NCBI GenBank assembly: GCA_944472135.2
Contig: OX235267.1
Coordinates: forward strand, 17,963,452-18,027,451
Direction of reading: 5' to 3'
DNA: 64,000 nt
DNA from: Trichobilharzia regenti
Taxonomy: Eukaryota; Platyhelminthes; Trematoda; Strigeidida; Schistosomatidae
The notes under the pieces were generated by a model. The model was given only the letters and a program-made list of their open reading frames with translations. It was not told the DNA's origin and searched no databases. Within the stretch, counting starts at the first letter, position 1, and the number at the start of each line of letters is the position of its first letter. This document shows, piece by piece, positions 19,451 to 31,960 of the stretch. The translations under genes and the position numbers were made by a program.

Positions 19451-21811
19451 ACAAAATAATCTGTAAATTGAGAATTTGACTGCCCACAAGCGCTTACATT
19501 TCCTCCTCACACGATTTCCTCCATATTACCCTCCGAACCCTTACCCAACTCGTCACCTCACGTTCAGGTTTCACTCAACAGTCTAACTTATGATACCGCT
19601 TGAATGTCTCCTGAGAGTATGTGCCCAACTGATTTTCATTTTCTTCTGCATATTTGTTTGGTTCTTAGTTTATTTTGCTGTCAGAGCTTCTGACTAATAG
19701 TCGCTTAAATATTGCTTATTGGCGAGTAAACGTTGGAAGCAAAACTATGTAGAACACAAAGATAATTAAGTGCAATTATCCAGAATAATATTATCATCAC
19801 AGTTCAGTATCCAATACATCTGTGCACTTCAATAAGTGGTTTTATTGCATATTCCGGCTAACTGTAGCGTCGTAATCTGTTGATATGGTGGTTTAGTGAA
19901 AAGTTATATACTTTTATATGTGCTTTTAATTGAAATTTCGCATTAGAAATTTTTTCCCAAGGTACATAAATATTGGCCGTGGAATGTACTTGAACTACGT
20001 TATATTTGCTGCACTTCTATCAGAAAATGTTGCTTGATACTCGATATCTACTCAGTGTAATGAATTAAAAGGAGGCAGTATGTTCAAAATTTAGACGTGC
20101 ACTTTTAAATTTACATGAAATCATGCTAGTATTTTTCACCTATTTGTTAAAACTCTCTGATGACCATCGGATTAAGAGGACATCATCACTTAAAAATGGG
20201 ATATACCAAATAATATATGCTCCACTTTAATGATATTCTGTATGTACCTACTAATGGTTTAATTAATTTTAAATGTGATATGTATCCATTTATATATATA
20301 TATGTATGTTGGTCTCTCTTTCTTTTTGCTCGCTTAGTCTGTGACCATTTCACTTGTATGAACTTGTCTCCTTTAACAATGTATATTCTCCTTATATTAT
20401 ATTATATATAATATGAGTGTTTGTTGACAGTCCGTTGCTTGGTGACATATATCCATATATGTTGGTTGTTGACATGTCTGTTATATTTCGCTATGTATAT
20501 ATGGATCGATACTTCATTATAATTAGCCATTCATGTTAAGACTGTCTAATGACTGTTCACACCCTTGTCATATATATTTCGCTCACACAATTTGTGTGAA
20601 CTACTTCACTGGCTTACCACTTTGGTGTGAGACCATTTATTTTCGTCTCCTTGTGTTCGGACAATAGAAGTATCATCGCAAACCTAGTGGTCTTTTGATT
20701 TCCGCCTTCTTGCGTCAGGACTATTAAATTCTCGACCAGTACATAACAAAATGATAGCATGTACATTGATGATGTCTAAAGTCTGTGTAATCAAAGATTA
20801 ACCAACAAATTAAGTGAATACCTCCTTGATTCATTTGTCATCAAAAAATGGTGATTAAAGTGAAAAACACTGAAAAAATAACACAAACCTTGAGTAGAAA
20901 TTTGACAAAGAAGTTAATTAAAAGCGAAGTATTAGTAATATTAGTAGAAGCAGTCGTAGTGGTGTAACATGAGTAGATAAGAGACTTATTAACGGACCTT
21001 TAGTTTATATAATTTTAGCGACATTTATATTTGGCTAAATTAAAGGAGAATAGACTGTTCTGATTAGCTAAAGACTGATCCAAGGTTAAATAACTTGTCC
21101 AATGCGGAATAAACACTTCGAAGTCCGTAACACAGGCTTAAAACGCTGATTTCAGTCTTTGCCATTTCCTGCAGCACTCTACAGGGATAGAGGTAACGGT
21201 AATAGCAAGTATATAGTATTCTTATGTTAACTTTCACCAGGATGCAGTTTTTGTGTTAAGTTTCATGTAAAGAAAAAGAAATGAATGAATGATTGATTGT
21301 ATTGGTGATAAGACAAGGAGTTGAGGATGAAATATGTTATCATGATGATTACGTAATTGTTGTATAACAAATACTCAGACAAACAACGAGACAAGCATGC
21401 TTGTTATGCTTCATATAATTCATCTAGATGGAAATGATTGTGTTTTTTCCTCTTTTTTTGCTGTAGCAGTCAGCCAATCAAATTCCTTAAAATTTCGCAT
21501 GCAACATCGTACAGACAATTGGTTAAATGTCAGACATGCCAACCAATATGCCTCTACCTAAACATCACTGCTTTAAATACACTATGAGATTGATATTAGA
21601 ATTTTGCATAAGTTGTGTATGAATAATGCATGTTCCATTGTTGCCTGTTATGAACTTATAGCTTTGTTGTTTCAGCCTTATTTATCTTACAAAATAGTGA
21701 AGAGAAGAAAAATAATACGCAACACTAGTGACTTAGTTATATATACCACAAAAAGTATTCATTCTACTGTAGTTGTAAAACGTGTATAGTATCAGATATA
21801 AATACTAGGAT
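19451..21811. other. AT-rich DNA, no gene seen
   Basis: No coding signal. Simple TA-rich tracts occur near 20290 and 20395-20415. Nothing else is supportable. Confidence 0.5.
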
Positions 21812-21895
21812 AAGGAACAACTGTCCAGTACTCTCTAGTGGTTTTCCAATGGTTCTCTTACTGATGTCAGTTCATGATGAAATCCTGTAACCAAT
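21812..21895 (+). repeat. SM-alpha-like SINE, 3' fragment
   Basis: Contains AACTGTCCAGTACTCTCTAG and ends GATGAAATCCTGTAACC, the 3' part shared with the copies at 14960 and 34230. The hammerhead core is missing. Confidence 0.6.
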
Positions 21896-22389
21896 GCTTG
21901 AAAGTAGTTAAATAATCAGAAGTCAGTTTTGTTTCTTGGTAGACAAAATAAGATAATGACATAGATGACAGGCAAATGTAAATCTACCCCTCAACAGGAT
22001 TCGAGCTAACCACCTCCGAGTTACTGGTCTATGGATGGCTAACATCTGAACGACAAAATCTAACTGCCAACGACGTTATCATTTCACTGTAATCACCACT
22101 GGTAATGATGCTCAGCTACCATGTGAGTGAATGGATGAATGAAATTAAATGAATAATACATGGCTATTGGTTTTACTGTCCCATTAACTGCCCAGTTAGA
22201 TCTTCTCCTGTCGATTCTAATCATACTGAAGTTGAAGGAAAAGACAAGGTAACTCAATGAGACAATCTCAGATCATAGTTCGATCTTGTAGCTTAGCTGA
22301 CACAGTGCAAAACTAGTAATATGGAGGTATTTAACTGGACAGACTTTAGTTAACTGGTATCATGCATCTAGTCCTATGTTTGGTGCAGA

Positions 22390-22935
22390 TTGAATTCGAT
22401 CAGTCAAATTTGTAATATGGCCACCATGCTAGGTGGCTGGTCATCACGGCGTACTTTGAAATGTTGTTATTAGATGGTTTTGGGCAGCTGGCAACAAGCT
22501 TTCGACCTAGGCTTTGTGTTTGTGGGCACTCGTTAACAAGCAGCATCACCCAAGGACGCACGCCCAACTCGTTCCTTCCCATTTGGATTCCACCTAAGCG
22601 TCCGACATATGATGCCACTTAAATGCGGCCACAACACAAACATAACTGATAGAATTCAGTTTGCATCAAATGGGCGACTAGACACATTACACTAGTTAAT
22701 GACTAGTGTCCAATCAAAAATATCCAGTATTGTCCTATAGGAGATCAGTCGCGTGTCCGAATAGCTCACTGGTAACATTTCTGGCTGCAGAACTGGGGGA
22801 AACGGATTGGAACCTCAGGGAGACATGTGTTCCTTGAAGATTGCAGATAAACCTTGTTGACAAATACCAACAAGCAAGAAGCCTAGGTCAGGCGCAAGGC
22901 TTCTTTTTGATCACCTTCAACCATTTAATAATATG
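22390..22935. repeat. Block of tRNA-type repeat copies in opposite orientation
   Basis: 22390-22490 is the inverse of 19280-19390 (CATGGTGGCC, TTAGATGG). 22640-22745 matches 19370-19450. 22755-22935 holds a + strand copy with a box A-like GAATAGCTCACTGG. The copies are diverged and the junctions are uncertain. Confidence 0.45.
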
Positions 22936-23156
22936 AAGGTCTCTTGTTCAAATTCTGTGATAAGTCACACTTTCACTTCACTTTCAATCGTCACTCTTTA
23001 CATCCACTACAGTTTTCCTACTGAAGACTATCTCAAATAATCTCAACATCACACAACATTATATTCGGTGATTTTCACAGTTAGCTGCCCATAGACAGTT
23101 TAAAATTTGTATAATTTTCTTATTTAAGTGTTGGTTTGTAGGGATTTGATTGGTTT

Positions 23157-23670
23157 CAGGATTTCATCATGAGCTGACATCAGTAAGAGAACCACTGGAA
23201 AACCTGGAAGTACTGGACAGCTGTTTCGTCCTACTTTGGGACTCCTGAACTGAACTGATGTCATCTCATGATTAAATCCTCCATGCAATCAAACAAAATG
23301 TCCACAAAACCAATACTTGAAAATTAATCTGATGCTCACTAGCGACTGGCCCTATTCAGTCAGTTAACCTGGGGTTTTAGTGGGAAGCCGTGACCAGTAT
23401 GGTACAGCAGGTCGAAGATGAGGCAGTAACTCATCGAAGAATGCATTGCGAAGTGGTCGCGCTATGTCGTGAATTGGCAGAAGTTAGAATTCAAGAACCA
23501 TTGGATCGGGTCCCAGTGGCTCAAAGGTCTACGAGCTCGCCTTGTAACCAGAAGGTCCTGGGCTTGAATCCCAGTGGGTACGTACTGATGAAGAGTCCCG
23601 AACTAGGACGAAACAGCTGTCCAATACTCGCAGGTTTTCCAGTGGTTCTCTTACTAATCTCAGCTCATAA
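23157..23670. mobile_element. Composite SM-alpha-like SINE, second copy
   Basis: Nearly identical to 14535-15050, including the internal junction between the inverted 3' part and the + strand copy. It carries a hammerhead-like core at 23585-23614 and the same tRNA-like boxes. Confidence 0.75.
23585..23614 (+). ncRNA. Hammerhead-like ribozyme core
   Basis: Same as the core at 14965-14994: CTGATGA, the three extra bases AGA, a GTCC/GGAC stem and CGAAAC. The extra bases suggest an inactive or altered ribozyme. Confidence 0.6.
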
Positions 23671-24149
23671 TTTTCTTTAGATAGCTCACTGAGATTATCG
23701 TCTAGAACCACAATGAAGTCCTCGCAATTAAATTATACCATTTAGATAACATATTAATATTTTTGTGAAAAATTTTCGCCATCACTTCAGTGAACAGAAC
23801 TGGTTTTGAATTATTATAGATCATACCTTACCTGCTTAAGTTTGTTAGTATCTGCATTGCTTTGTATTTATTAGTAACTAGGTTGTTAAACCATTTAGCT
23901 AAAATGACACGGTATTCATTCATTTTTTGCTTTCCATGTGCAACACAGATAGACTTTCAGCCATACATCTCCATTCCGGTCTTTCCTCTGCAAACACTTT
24001 CAATTGCCTTTACAACTACCCACAATCTTTCACTCCCTCTGCACATTATCTCCTCCATGTCACCGTTGGATATCCATACTTAAGTTGTCCCTTGCCATCT
24101 GAGTTCCACTAGACAGCCTACCGTGTGATGTAACTCAGTGATCTATTAG
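23671..24149. other. No gene seen
   Basis: Low-complexity and unique AT-rich sequence. Short open frames have no recognisable content. Confidence 0.4.
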
Positions 24150-24290
24150 GAGTTCGATCCCCTGCCGACGCACACCTGATATCAATGGTCGGCCTGCAAA
24201 TTTTGGGCTACCGATATCACATGCTGAAAATTCCATACTTGTACCAAAAGTACTACATAGAATTAAGCTATAATCAAAATAAAAGAAAAT
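24150..24290 (+). repeat. tRNA-derived SINE, 5' truncated
   Basis: Starts at the box B region (GAGTTCGATCCCC) and continues with ACACCTGATATCAATGGTC and GCTGAAAATTCCATAC, matching the SINE at 37675. It ends in an A-rich tail. Confidence 0.75.
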
Positions 24291-26129
24291 AAAATATACC
24301 CAATCTGTTTCCATTTCTTTCTGAACACCACAATGTCATCACTGAAGCCATTCAACTAAGCTTGAAATATTTCTCACACATTTCAGAATAATTTGTCATT
24401 TAATAGGCTTTGAATGGTTACCACCAACCATATCAACACTTTTCACCGTAATAAAAAAAAATTTATCGATTTAAAAAAAATAATCAATAGTTCTGCAGCT
24501 GAATAATTTAAAAATTAAAATACATTGTACATTTACTCACTCTAATTCTGAGTCATTGTTATTGAATATTAGTTAAATAACAATAATGATAAATATTTAA
24601 AATAGATTTGAAATTTTTTTGAAATATTTTGAGACTACACAACCTTGAACATTTTAAATAAATAGCGTTCATATGACTTTGATATTTCTTTCTTTTCTTG
24701 TAACTTCAAATGACTGATGCATTAAAGCATTCGAACAAATTATTTTTATTATTTCGAATCAGCAGTTTATTTTTTATTTTTAGAAAATCATAATCACATA
24801 CATTTAGGCTAAAGCATCTCATAAAAAATGACTGACAAATATGTCAAGTTTTAAAGAGGAAACAAAAGAAAGTGTTTGCTTCCAAGGTATGATCAATTTC
24901 CAACCAGATCATACACTATATAAACTGTTTAGGAGTATAACTGATGGCAATCAAGAATACAAGCAGAATAGAATGAATCCTCACACGAATAAGGTTAACA
25001 AATATGAACACTTGACAGTTTCCTGACAGATTCCCCATACTCGTGAATGACTATTTCAAGAAGATGCTTATTCCAGGCTAGTGAGTCAAAGATAATCTTT
25101 TTACAAATAAGGTAATAATAATACAAAGGAAGTACCACGTAAATTAATTAAACAGCTATATGGATCTAGTTGTGGGCGTCGTCTATAAATATGTTGAAAT
25201 CTGATTGGGCTGCTTATCTAACTAACGTTTAGATAGTCAATATTTGTAGAATTTAAATCCTGACTGACAGACTATCGAGTTGGTTTACAGTAACACCTAA
25301 TAAGTAATATGCTACTGATAGATATAGTTAGTGATTATGGTAGTACTGGTAATAGCGTGAATGAAAGGTAAAATAAATCTGCCTCAACGTCAACCTAGAA
25401 TCAGTTAAAAATGAATCACTACATTTCTACAATGACCCAGTCAATGATTACACTTCTGGCTCTGTTACTCTATAAGAACAAACAGATGCCATATACGCCC
25501 TGCTCCTAAGATCATTTTTCGTCAAATTATGCAGAATAACATTCATTGTATGAAATGTGTACATTTTATTTTGAGGTTTCCCTTCAACTAACGTCTGTTT
25601 ACAAATAAGAGTTGTCAGAAGATATCAGGAACTGATGACAATGAACTCACCCCGTGCCATACACACGGAAGATTATACCAGTATTATTGACTATTATTTG
25701 GAATCAAAACAGTATCCTACATCTTTCAGCATAAAATAGGTACATATAAAGATGAGATATAGCAGAAGTCCTTCGTTCTCTGTGTTGTTATTTGATTTCC
25801 TGTGACTTGGTCATTGCGAAATACCACTATTACATAGAACTATTACATCCTATCTCTTCAGTAGAGCCTTCTGACCCACTGATTTTAACTCACTTAAGTG
25901 ATTTTTAAATACTTTCTTTTACGTTACTACATAATTTTCTTTCTGTATGTTTCCAGGTGATTAGTGTTGTGTTCTTGAATCATTTCCAAAAACGTCTCAA
26001 ACATTCCTCCAGACTAGTTTCTTTTCATGTCATTTGCAGTGATTATGTTACCACATTACTGGTCTCTCTTCCTTCTTACAAAACCACAATTTTCATATTG
26101 TTCAGTGGAATAAAAATATGGGCATATTC
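24291..26129. other. AT-rich DNA, no gene seen
   Basis: Long A/T runs near 24450-24830 and no coding signal. A 61-codon frame near 24841 has no recognisable domain and lies in AT-rich DNA. Confidence 0.45.
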
Positions 26130-26720
26130 GGCCAAGTTAAAGTATGGTAATCCAAGAGTACGAACGCACCGATGACCTTAAACGCATACCATTCGTTAGA
26201 TGACGGGAATGGCCATTATTATGGCGCAACTACTAACGCCGTGAAAGGACTGAGCTACAAATTTCCTCCAGATCTCATTTTTAAGTACTGTTTGAATGAT
26301 GTGTTAATAGCTCGTTAGGGTTACATTTAGGGTCAGGATTAGGGTTAGCTTGTGGGTTGGGATTTGGTCTAGGATATTTTACTTTTGTTATCTGCATTTC
26401 CTGGTAAATAATTGTAAACCCACTTAGTGAAACTCACACTACTTCAGTACATGGTTTTTGGGGAAGACTGAAAAACAGGATGAGAGAGATTAATGGGTCA
26501 CAAAAAGAACTCATCTTCAGTCACCTCGATCAATGAAGAATGTTCAGAAACTGCTCTAACTTAAAAACTGATACTCTACATTATAATTTAGAGATATTTT
26601 TAGATCATGAAATGGAAAAATACCCTGTTTATTGTGTTTTATCATAAGTCTCTGTATTTCTGTCATAAAAGAAGCGTCACCTTTGTGTAAGAACCATTGG
26701 GTTTTCTCATTGGTTGCCTC
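26130..26720. mobile_element. Merlin-like MITE with telomere-like interior, diverged copy
   Basis: The left end GGCCAAGTT...GAACG...ATGACCTT aligns with the left terminal repeat of the element at 60903-61622. The interior has the same TTAGGG-like run (about 26313-26370) after a shared CTCGTTAGGGTTA. The right end near 26720 is diverged and approximate. Confidence 0.55.
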
Positions 26721-27499
26721 AAGGTCAGTCAGTTGTGCATCCATGTTCTTATTAATCTTAATGATCCATCCTATGTATCATTTAGGTCGTTTGCAGCTAA
26801 TGAAAGAAGCTTCGAAATAAAAGATGTGTACATTTTATCTGGCGAGTCCTTTGTAGCTTGCTTTGTCTAAAATACATATTTAATTTCAGTGTGGAAGATC
26901 AGTCCAAGGAATTTAAAGACATTGTTAAAACTGGAAGGCCTCTTCATTTTATCAACCTGTCGCGCGCACACACACACACTGAAAATACAATATGCGGAAA
27001 TATTTAGTTAGTCAGTACATCAAACGACCATGTCGTCATTAATACCTTTGAAATTTATGGCGCCAAACTTAAAAGTTATACTTTTAAATTAGAAATATCA
27101 TGTCTTCAAATACATGCCGGTTAATGAAATTTTTTTAGATTTTAAGTGACAGGGTATGATAAACTAGAAAAAAACTATACTTTAAAAGACTACTGCAGAC
27201 AAATTTTTAAAATTTATTTCTTTAGGGAAAATTTTTGATTTTATGGTTAGGAGTGGAGAGAAATTGTAGAAATACAATAAGGCAAGTACTAGTTCTCCCT
27301 TGTCAATAATTAAGACATTTTCATACTATTAATATGTAGCAATTAACAGAGTAGTAATACTTTCTGCAAATAACTTCAAAATCAGTCAAAAATAAATGTT
27401 TCTCATAAGATTGTAATTTATGGTCTTTCTATGAAATCATTTGTGAAGAGACTGTCTGTCTTTAATAGTAAGTGTCTATGTTCTGTTCCTCATGTTAAA
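26721..27499. other. No gene seen
   Basis: AT-rich. A short CA run (CGCGCACACACACACAC) lies near 26960. Confidence 0.4.
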
Positions 27500-27840
27500 T
27501 GCTATAATATTGGGCGTAGATAGTTATGCAAGCAGGCAAAGTAAATCAGTGGGATTTTGAAGCTGCATCGATTGAGATGGCCAGGATATGTATTTCTCAT
27601 GTCAGACCTCCACCTTCCTTTTGAAGCAATATAAACTGATTTACAGCTAGCCTTGAAAATAGTTAGGGGTGATGAAATGAAAACACTACATCAATCTATG
27701 AAGCTTTTGACTGCCTAGGAAAGCACAGACCGTCAGGCTCAAGTCCTCAATAAGGTAAGAATCTATGGCTCGAAAATGGTGACGATAAAGCCCAAAATCT
27801 TTCTCTATGACTCAAGTGCATTCACTCTTTGTAGTCCCCA
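27500..27840 (+). pseudogene. Possible non-LTR retrotransposon 3' remnant
   Basis: A broken frame near 27570 reads like LRWPGYV...MSDLHLPF, similar to a segment near the end of RTE-type polyproteins. Stops follow. I rate this a weak match. Confidence 0.4.
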
Positions 27841-27883
27841 TGTTCATTAATTCTATGCCTTACACATTTCCACTTTAGTTATA

Positions 27884-28926
27884 TAAAAGAAAAGTTGTTC
27901 GTTCAGCAAAGAGTTACTCCTCTTTTCAATGATATCATTCACAAGCTGTACAATCGCATATATATGTAGTAAATCGTGTTAACAACAAAATGAATATTTC
28001 CAGAGATTTGTCATTAGAACTGTAAATCTCTTTAGATAAAAAATGACGTAATGTAGAGAGTGTTAATGGGTTGGAAAATAAAATAAGATTGAACAAGCAA
28101 GTTGAGTGACGTAATCTAAATGATGGGGTTGAGTAGAGCTCAGATAAAATTAAAATTTAACAAAAGTCAAGTTAACAGCAGTGGTAATAAGGGGTAGACA
28201 TTTAATAATGGGTGAGGTTGGGGGAGAAAACATTATACAGTTAAGAAACAAAAAAGCAAACAGAAGACGAAACAAAAATTACGTAGTTGGTGTTAAGATA
28301 GGTCAGGTCCATTTAATGACTGAACAAACTTCTTTTGTATGCAGATTTCGGGTTTTAGCATTTGAACTACCATTGCTTCTCTGGTTTGAAGAAGTTTGAT
28401 TCATACTCTCTTATCAAAATTCCCACGTACTCTATAGGTGACTTTGAAGTTACTTTTTGGGTTTGACTGGTGTCCCGATGGGATCAAGTGTTCCAGAATA
28501 GAGCTACGGAGGGATCTTTTTTCTCGCTTATGAAAACAAGACTACGGGTAACTGTTCGGTGATACATTTGGATAGCAAGCTGTGGATAGGACCGACATAC
28601 CCAGCTCCATACGAGCAAATGAATTGCTAGATTGTTAACTTGACTTTTGTTAAATTTTAATTTTATCTGAGCTCTACTCAACCCCATCATTTAGATTACG
28701 TCACTCAACTTGCTTGTTCAATCTTATTTTATTTTCCAACCCATTAACACTCTCTACATTACGTCATTTTTTATCTAAAGAGATTTACAGTTCTAATGAC
28801 AAATCTCTGGAAATATTCATTTTGTTGTTAACACGATTTACTACATATATATGCGATTGTACAGCTTGTGAATGATATCATTGAAAAGAGGAGTAACTCT
28901 TTGCTGAACGAAAGTCTTTTCTTTTA
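27884..28926. repeat. 294-bp near-perfect inverted repeat
   Basis: The left arm 27884-28177 is the reverse complement of 28633-28926. I see mismatches only near the outer end (about three in a row). The spacer is 455 bp. Neither arm has a recognised gene. The near identity implies recent origin, gene conversion between arms, or an assembly effect. Confidence 0.85.
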
Positions 28927-29278
28927 AATTTCCATTTATTATAGTTTCTTTGCATTTCTCTTTTTTTCTTCTATACCTTTTATAAGGGCTTCTGTGAAAT
29001 ATAGCAAAGTTGAAGTGTCGCCCTTTTATGCATATTAGTTCTACGTTGAAAATGCTGTCAGTTATCTCATAAAGACTTGATAAGTGAAACAAAAATAAAC
29101 ATTAGAAGTACGCGGTCATGATCAACAATATGTAGTAAAAAGGAATACAAATCTTCAGTATAAAATGAATGTGCATGAGGTGACAATATTTTTCACCTCT
29201 TTATTCATATGATTAAACGGTCGACTACGAAGACAAATATTCATAGTGTGAGTCTGAGTGATAATAATATTACTCAGT
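28927..29278. other. No gene seen
   Basis: AT-rich sequence between the inverted repeat and the SM-alpha copies, without coding signal. Confidence 0.4.
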
Positions 29279-29510
29279 TATTTGAAGTCAGTTGGTGGAT
29301 GGTGACTAGCAGTGGAATGCAGGATAACACGCATTTTTTCCTATTTGGGACTCGTCAGTTGGATGTACCTGCATTCCTCAGTGAGTGGTGGTGTTCCCAT
29401 CGAGCCTCAAACTCAGTGTCCATAGTTTTATGCGCCGAAGCGTTATCCACCAGATCACTTGAGCTATGAGGGCCACCTCGTTCTAGTAGGACGCGTCTTA
29501 TTAGTTATTT
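29279..29510 (-). repeat. SM-alpha SINE with degenerate hammerhead
   Basis: On the - strand it reads AGGTACATCC, CTGACGA, GTCCCAAATAGGA, an A-run, then CCTGCATTCCACTGCTAG. This is the arrangement of the schistosome SM-alpha hammerhead (29317-29375). CTGATGA has become CTGACGA and the GGACGAAA strand is damaged. Promoter-like DNA lies at the right. Confidence 0.7.
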
Positions 29511-29534
29511 ACTTCAATTGGACTCGTGTACTAG

Positions 29535-29620
29535 GTCTTAGATTGACATGTCGGCTCTTTGTGCAGATGCTCCGATGATGTCTGGTCATGTAACTTGAAG
29601 TCAATTGGTGGATGGTGACT
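29535..29620 (-). repeat. SM-alpha SINE 3' fragment
   Basis: It repeats the GTTGGTGGATGGTGACTA and CAGTGGAAT segment of the copy at 29279 (as ATTGGTGGATGGTGACTAAC) and adds TGATGTCTGGTCATG, shared in reverse with 29745-29765. Confidence 0.55.
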
Positions 29621-29654
29621 AACAGTGGAATCAATCGATGGAAAAACCTAAATT

Positions 29655-29800
29655 AAATTAGATAATTAACCCGAGTCCCAAATGGGATAAATGCACATCC
29701 TGGATTTCACTGCTAGTCACTGTCCACCAACTGACTCCAAGTTGCATGACCAGACATCGTCGAAGCTTCTGTACAAGGATCCGACATGTCAACCTGAGGT
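29655..29800 (+). repeat. SM-alpha SINE, + strand degenerate copy
   Basis: It contains GAGTCCCAAATGGGATAAAT and CCTGGATTTCACTGCTAG, the stem II and post-cleavage parts of the SM-alpha hammerhead, then CCACCAACTGACTCCAAG. With the - strand copies it forms a foldback pair. Confidence 0.6.
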
Positions 29801-30004
29801 CGAGGACTTCTGTCAAATCTTTCAAATGGAGAGTTCAAAATGAATTAAAAAATTATTGCCTATGTGCTAAGTCGTAGGCACATCCGGATGACGAGTACCA
29901 AATAAGATGTCACATATGTCCATAATTCAATTAGTAGTAATGAAAACATGATAAGTAGAATAAGCAATAAAAGGCATACAGTTGTAAATTCACACAGATT
30001 AGAA

Positions 30005-30200
30005 TCAATGGATCATCGGATTCTGTCCCAGTGAGTGAATGATCAACTTGCTGCCCTCGTAACCAAAAGTTCATGGGTTCGATCCCTGCTGGGCTATGGA
30101 TGCGTACAGATGAAGAGTGCGAAACTAGGACGAAATAACTGTCCAGTCAGTAATTCTTGGTTTCCAGTGATTCTCTAATTGAAGTGTTGGTTTGTAGGGA
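30005..30200 (+). repeat. SM-alpha-like SINE, + strand
   Basis: Box B-like GGGTTCGATCCC near 30076 is followed by a hammerhead-like core at 30107-30136 (CAGATGA in place of CTGATGA, CGAAAT at the end) and the usual 3' part AACTGTCCAGT. Confidence 0.65.
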
Positions 30201-30209
30201 TTTCACTAG

Positions 30210-30605
30210 TTTCAGTATTTCATCATGAACTGACATCAGTTAGAGAACCATTGGAAAACCACTAGAGAGCACTGGACAGTTGTTCCTTATCCTAGTCTGA
30301 GACTCTTCATCAATACGTACCCACCAACAGGGTTCGAACCCAGGACCTTCTGGCTCTAAGGTGAGCTAGACAGTAGGCCATTAGGCCACTGGAACTCAAC
30401 CGATCCAATGGCCAGTCAATGCACGAATTCCAACTTGTGTCAATTCATGATATGGCGAGACCGTTAAGGAATGTCATCACTGGCGAGTACTTGTCCTCAC
30501 ACCCAACCTGCTGTTCCCCGCTAGCCACGACTTCCCAATAGAACCCAGGCAACTACCTATCTGAATAGGGCCAGTCACTAGGTCTCTAACTGATATCAAT
30601 CCACG
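30210..30605 (-). repeat. SM-alpha-like SINE, nearly full length, - strand
   Basis: Read on the - strand it runs from ACTGGCCCTATTCAGATAGG (near 30560) through promoter-like boxes to GATGAAGAGTCTCAG (core, 30300s) and the 3' end GATGTCAGTTCATGATG. It faces the + copy at 30005, forming an inverted pair. Confidence 0.7.
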
Positions 30606-31639
30606 ATCCAACTTACAATTATGGTTAAATAGAAAATATAGTGAATGGAAGTAATCATCAGTCTAATTTTGATTATGTAATTAACAATCGATATACAAGG
30701 TGATGAATTTCAGGGATAACGACCATTGTATAGTTAGGAATGGGAAGTTGCAGTCATGTGTATGTGTGTGTGCGTCTTTGTCAGCGCATGTTTGTCGATT
30801 TGGCTAACATCATTAGTCAGATTTTGGAACACGAAATTACTGACACATAGAAATAAGTGTTTATCAATGAAGAGAGGAAAAAAGGGAGAGAGACGAGTAG
30901 AGGGAGGGAGAAAGAGATAGTCATTTAAATTATACAATTTTTGATAGGAGTATTCAAGTCAATGACCTCATTGTAGGTCTCTGTGTATACATGCTTTTCT
31001 AATTTCGTAGAACAGGTTTTCTTGTCTTGATTCTTACAGTTTTGTGTGTAGATATCCGACATAGTCATATTGCTTTTGACAGATACCAAAAAGCATGATG
31101 TATCACAGACAAGACAAGGAGAAGATACCGCTTCTAGTCACTGCAGCATGTACTTATCAATTAACTTGTTTCTGTTGAGCACAGTTCATTGGCCGCGTAC
31201 AGCATGAAATCTGAAAGCTTATGTTGGGATACTTTGCTGGCTAGCTAATCAGAGGCGAGAAGGAGAATATCATCTTATCAGTTCTGGATATTGGACACCC
31301 TCTTACGCCTAGTTCATTGTGATCAGCAGAGACTTTGAATATACTATCTATGCGTAGGTGAATCAATGGCTATTCGAGACCGTGAGCTGGATCTCTGTGT
31401 TTTCCACTCACTAGCCTTACCATGGCTAAGATAGCATTCTGGAGCAGTGTAAGTGTAAAATTTGGGTACTGTAGTAGAATACACTTCCATATAACACAGT
31501 GATATAGCATTGGTAACTAGATGACGTTTCGAGCACAATTTATCCCTTATAATCGTGATTTGCTTCATACACATATTTTTGTTCCTCTTGTTATTGGGTG
31601 TTATTCACCACATATTAGGTAGATACGTTGCGTCACTTT
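30606..31639. other. No gene seen
   Basis: A purine-rich run (about 30867-30922) and a short GT run near 30760. A TGACGTTTCGAGCAC motif near 31521 resembles Penelope-type repeats on the - strand. No coding region is supported. Confidence 0.4.
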
Positions 31640-31960
31640 GCTTTCGTTACCAGAGTTTCTTGTTGCCAATCATTTCTGGCTATTTTATCTTCAATATGGA
31701 GTGTAACTGATGAAAAGTCTGTAGGCTGTTGGAAATGGTTTTAGTTACGTACCAAGTCTCTTAACCATATAGAAGCACTGATTTGACATTAGTGTTACAG
31801 ATCCGGATCTTGTTTCTTATGCCAAGTTCAGTAGATCCCCACTCTGATTTGAGATTCATGAAAGTTTGTTTCTCTTTCCTGATCCAGACCATGACATTCT
31901 TATCCGTGCCTCCCATAGTTGTGTATGAATAGCGACTTTGTTCAGAAGCCGTCAACAGAT
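31640..31960 (-). pseudogene. RTE-like retrotransposon fragment
   Basis: A - strand frame contains NTNVKSVLLYG (31800s) continuing as SETW in the next stretch, the conserved segment near the end of RTE-type reverse transcriptases. Pieces resembling TFHQLHSILKIK and NKKLW follow toward 31650. About 100 codons survive, with stops. Confidence 0.65.

Noticed and set aside
28181..28690. Small frames in the spacer of the inverted repeat as candidate genes
   Set aside because: Fewer than 75 codons each, no motif, composition like the AT-rich surroundings.
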